A stretch of DNA of 6,372 nt from Desulfurellales bacterium. Its GTDB lineage: Bacteria > Campylobacterota_A > Desulfurellia > Desulfurellales > Hippeaceae. Below are positions 5,205-6,372 of the stretch, piece after piece. The notes below the pieces were generated by a model. The model worked only from the letters and a program-made list of their open reading frames with translations, ran no database searches and was not told the DNA's origin. The stretch is taken from assembly GCA_027074255.1 (NCBI GenBank), contig JALTDI010000209.1, positions 1-6,372 on the forward strand, in the 5' to 3' direction. A program made the translations under genes and the position numbers. Numbering within the stretch: the first letter of the stretch is position 1; every line of letters begins with the position of its first letter.

Positions 5205-6372
5205 ATGGGTTTTAAGGAGTATGATAATTATGACGGTATAGGCATAGCCGGCTTAATTAAGCAAAAAGAGGTAAGTGCTTATGAGGTATTGGATGAGGCA
5301 ATTAAAAGGATAGAAAAACTAAATCCTCAGATTAATGCTGTTATTACAAAGATGTATGACGAGGCCAAAAAGACTATAAAAAACGGATTGCCCGAAGGCC
5401 CTTTTTCAGGTGTTCCTGTGCTGTTAAAGGATATATCGCAGCTGTATAGGGGTGTCAGATACACAATGGGTTCAAAGCTGCTTAAAGATTATAAACCTAA
5501 TATAGATTCAGAATATGTCATAAGAATAAAGCAATCCGGCGCCGTTATCTTAGGTAAAACAAATGTGCCCGAATTCGGACTTATGGGAACAACCGAGCCG
5601 GAGTTTTTCGGCGCTGCAAAAAATCCGTGGGATTTAAACAAAACACCGGGAGGGTCGAGCGGCGGCTCGGCTGCGGCTGTTGCATCAAGAATGGTACCGA
5701 TAGCAACAGGTAATGATGGAGGAGGCTCCATAAGAATACCCGCTTCGGCATGCGGTGTGTTTGGTTTTAAACCATCAAGGGGCAGAACGCCCACAGGACC
5801 CATTAGCGGAGAGATTTGGATGGGTCTTGTCGTAGAGCATGCTTTGACACGTTCTGTAAGGGATTCCTGCGCAATGCTGGATGCAACAATGGGAGCCGAT
5901 ATCGGCGCTCCATTTGAAATAAGACCCCCTGCAAGGAGCTACCTAAAAATGATAGATACGCCCCCGAAAAAACTGAAAATAGCTTTTTCAACCGAATCAC
6001 CACTCGGCGGCAAACTCCATCCAGTATGCAGGGATGCCGTGCTTAAAACCGCTGCTTTGCTTGAAGAACTCGGATATACGATTGAGGAAAAAACGCCGGA
6101 TATAGATTTTAACGAGCTTGCAAGAAGCTACATCATTTCTATGTTTGGCGAAGTCAATTTTTTGTTAAGGGATTTGGAAGCGATTTTAGAAAAGAAAATA
6201 AAATCGGCTGATATTGAAAAAGCGTCTTGGATATTGGCCAAGGCAGGCGAGCTGGTTCCTATTTGGAGAGCAAGCTGGGCTAAAAACAGATGGGATTTGG
6301 CGGCACGAAAAATGGGAGAATTCCATAATGAGTATGATTTATATCTTACGCCCACAATGTCTTATCCTCCCG
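5205..6372 (+). CDS. Amidase-signature hydrolase, 6-aminohexanoate-cyclic-dimer hydrolase-like (3' end outside window)
   Basis: This is an amidase-signature enzyme that should hydrolyse an amide bond through a Ser-cisSer-Lys triad. The frame is open from ATG 5205 to the window end, 389 codons, so roughly the last 80-110 residues of a typical 470-500-residue protein are missing. K75 lies in PVLLKDI, the cis-Ser S151 in GGSSGGS (149-155) and the nucleophile S175 in GNDGGGSIRIPA; the S151-S175 spacing of 24 equals that of FAAH and malonamidase. The whole amidase signature pattern is satisfied. The GND-GGGSIRIPAS-CGV-G-KP-RGR-GP region resembles NylA-type cyclic-dimer hydrolases more than GatA, which usually reads GSDTGGSIRQPA; this subfamily call is from memory. 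The natural substrate is unknown. GGGAGG at 5194-5199, 5 nt before the ATG, supports the start. The gene diverges from cobU and no functional link is evident. No signal peptide is seen, so it is probably cytoplasmic. Confidence 0.9.
   Translation, partial: MGFKEYDNYDGIGIAGLIKQKEVSAYEVLDEAIKRIEKLNPQINAVITKMYDEAKKTIKNGLPEGPFSGVPVLLKDISQLYRGVRYTMGSKLLKDYKPNIDSEYVIRIKQSGAVILGKTNVPEFGLMGTTEPEFFGAAKNPWDLNKTPGGSSGGSAAAVASRMVPIATGNDGGGSIRIPASACGVFGFKPSRGRTPTGPISGEIWMGLVVEHALTRSVRDSCAMLDATMGADIGAPFEIRPPARSYLKMIDTPPKKLKIAFSTESPLGGKLHPVCRDAVLKTAALLEELGYTIEEKTPDIDFNELARSYIISMFGEVNFLLRDLEAILEKKIKSADIEKASWILAKAGELVPIWRASWAKNRWDLAARKMGEFHNEYDLYLTPTMSYPP

Noticed and set aside
5023..5241. 72-codon plus-strand open frame in the divergent gap
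   Set aside because: It runs through the tandem repeats and the amidase promoter, overlaps the amidase start by 37 bp in another frame, and its product is low-complexity (KQLNKQLNK) with no family features.
5205..6372. Assignment of the amidase as GatA (Glu-tRNA-Gln amidotransferase subunit)
   Set aside because: The nucleophile region reads GNDGGGSIRIPAS rather than the GSDTGGSIRQPA typical of GatA, and no gatB or gatC is in the window.

Overview
The window is an AT-rich bacterial chromosome segment that uses many ATA (Ile) and AGA/AGG (Arg) codons. It holds six protein-coding genes, two of them cut by the window edges. The organism cannot be named from this sequence. A membrane diguanylate cyclase with a large extracytoplasmic sensor, next to the late corrinoid (B12) pathway, would suit an anaerobic or facultative bacterium, but that is inference. 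I see no rRNA, tRNA, insertion sequence, CRISPR array or phage gene.

Layout: (1) 3-422 (+) is the C-terminal end of a GT-B fold, GT4-type glycosyltransferase. (2) 515-2551 (+) is a 678-residue double-Cache / PAS / GGDEF diguanylate cyclase with an intact product-inhibition site. (3) 2552-2673 is a short convergent gap. (4) 4993 down to 2674 (-) is a compact cobU-cobT-cobS operon covering the nucleotide-loop assembly of cobamides. CobU activates adenosylcobinamide to its GDP form, CobT makes alpha-ribazole phosphate from the lower-ligand base, and CobS joins the two in the membrane. cobU and cobT are 2 nt apart, with the cobT Shine-Dalgarno inside the end of cobU; cobT and cobS overlap by ATGA, so translation is probably coupled. 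(5) 4994-5204 is a 211-bp divergent intergenic region with repeats and a good promoter for the rightward gene, but no recognisable cobalamin riboswitch. (6) 5205 to the window end (+) is an amidase-signature hydrolase resembling 6-aminohexanoate-cyclic-dimer hydrolase, open at the right edge.

The genes are ordinary members of known families and I found no convincing new system. The more interesting signals are small. A near-consensus promoter abuts the diguanylate cyclase start codon, which has no Shine-Dalgarno. All four cysteines of that protein lie in its sensor region. CobT has Asp where its family has a conserved active-site Glu. The cob operon lacks a B12 box. Tandem 12-mers and an inverted repeat sit on the amidase promoter. 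A 38-codon, hydrophobic but startless frame follows cobS.
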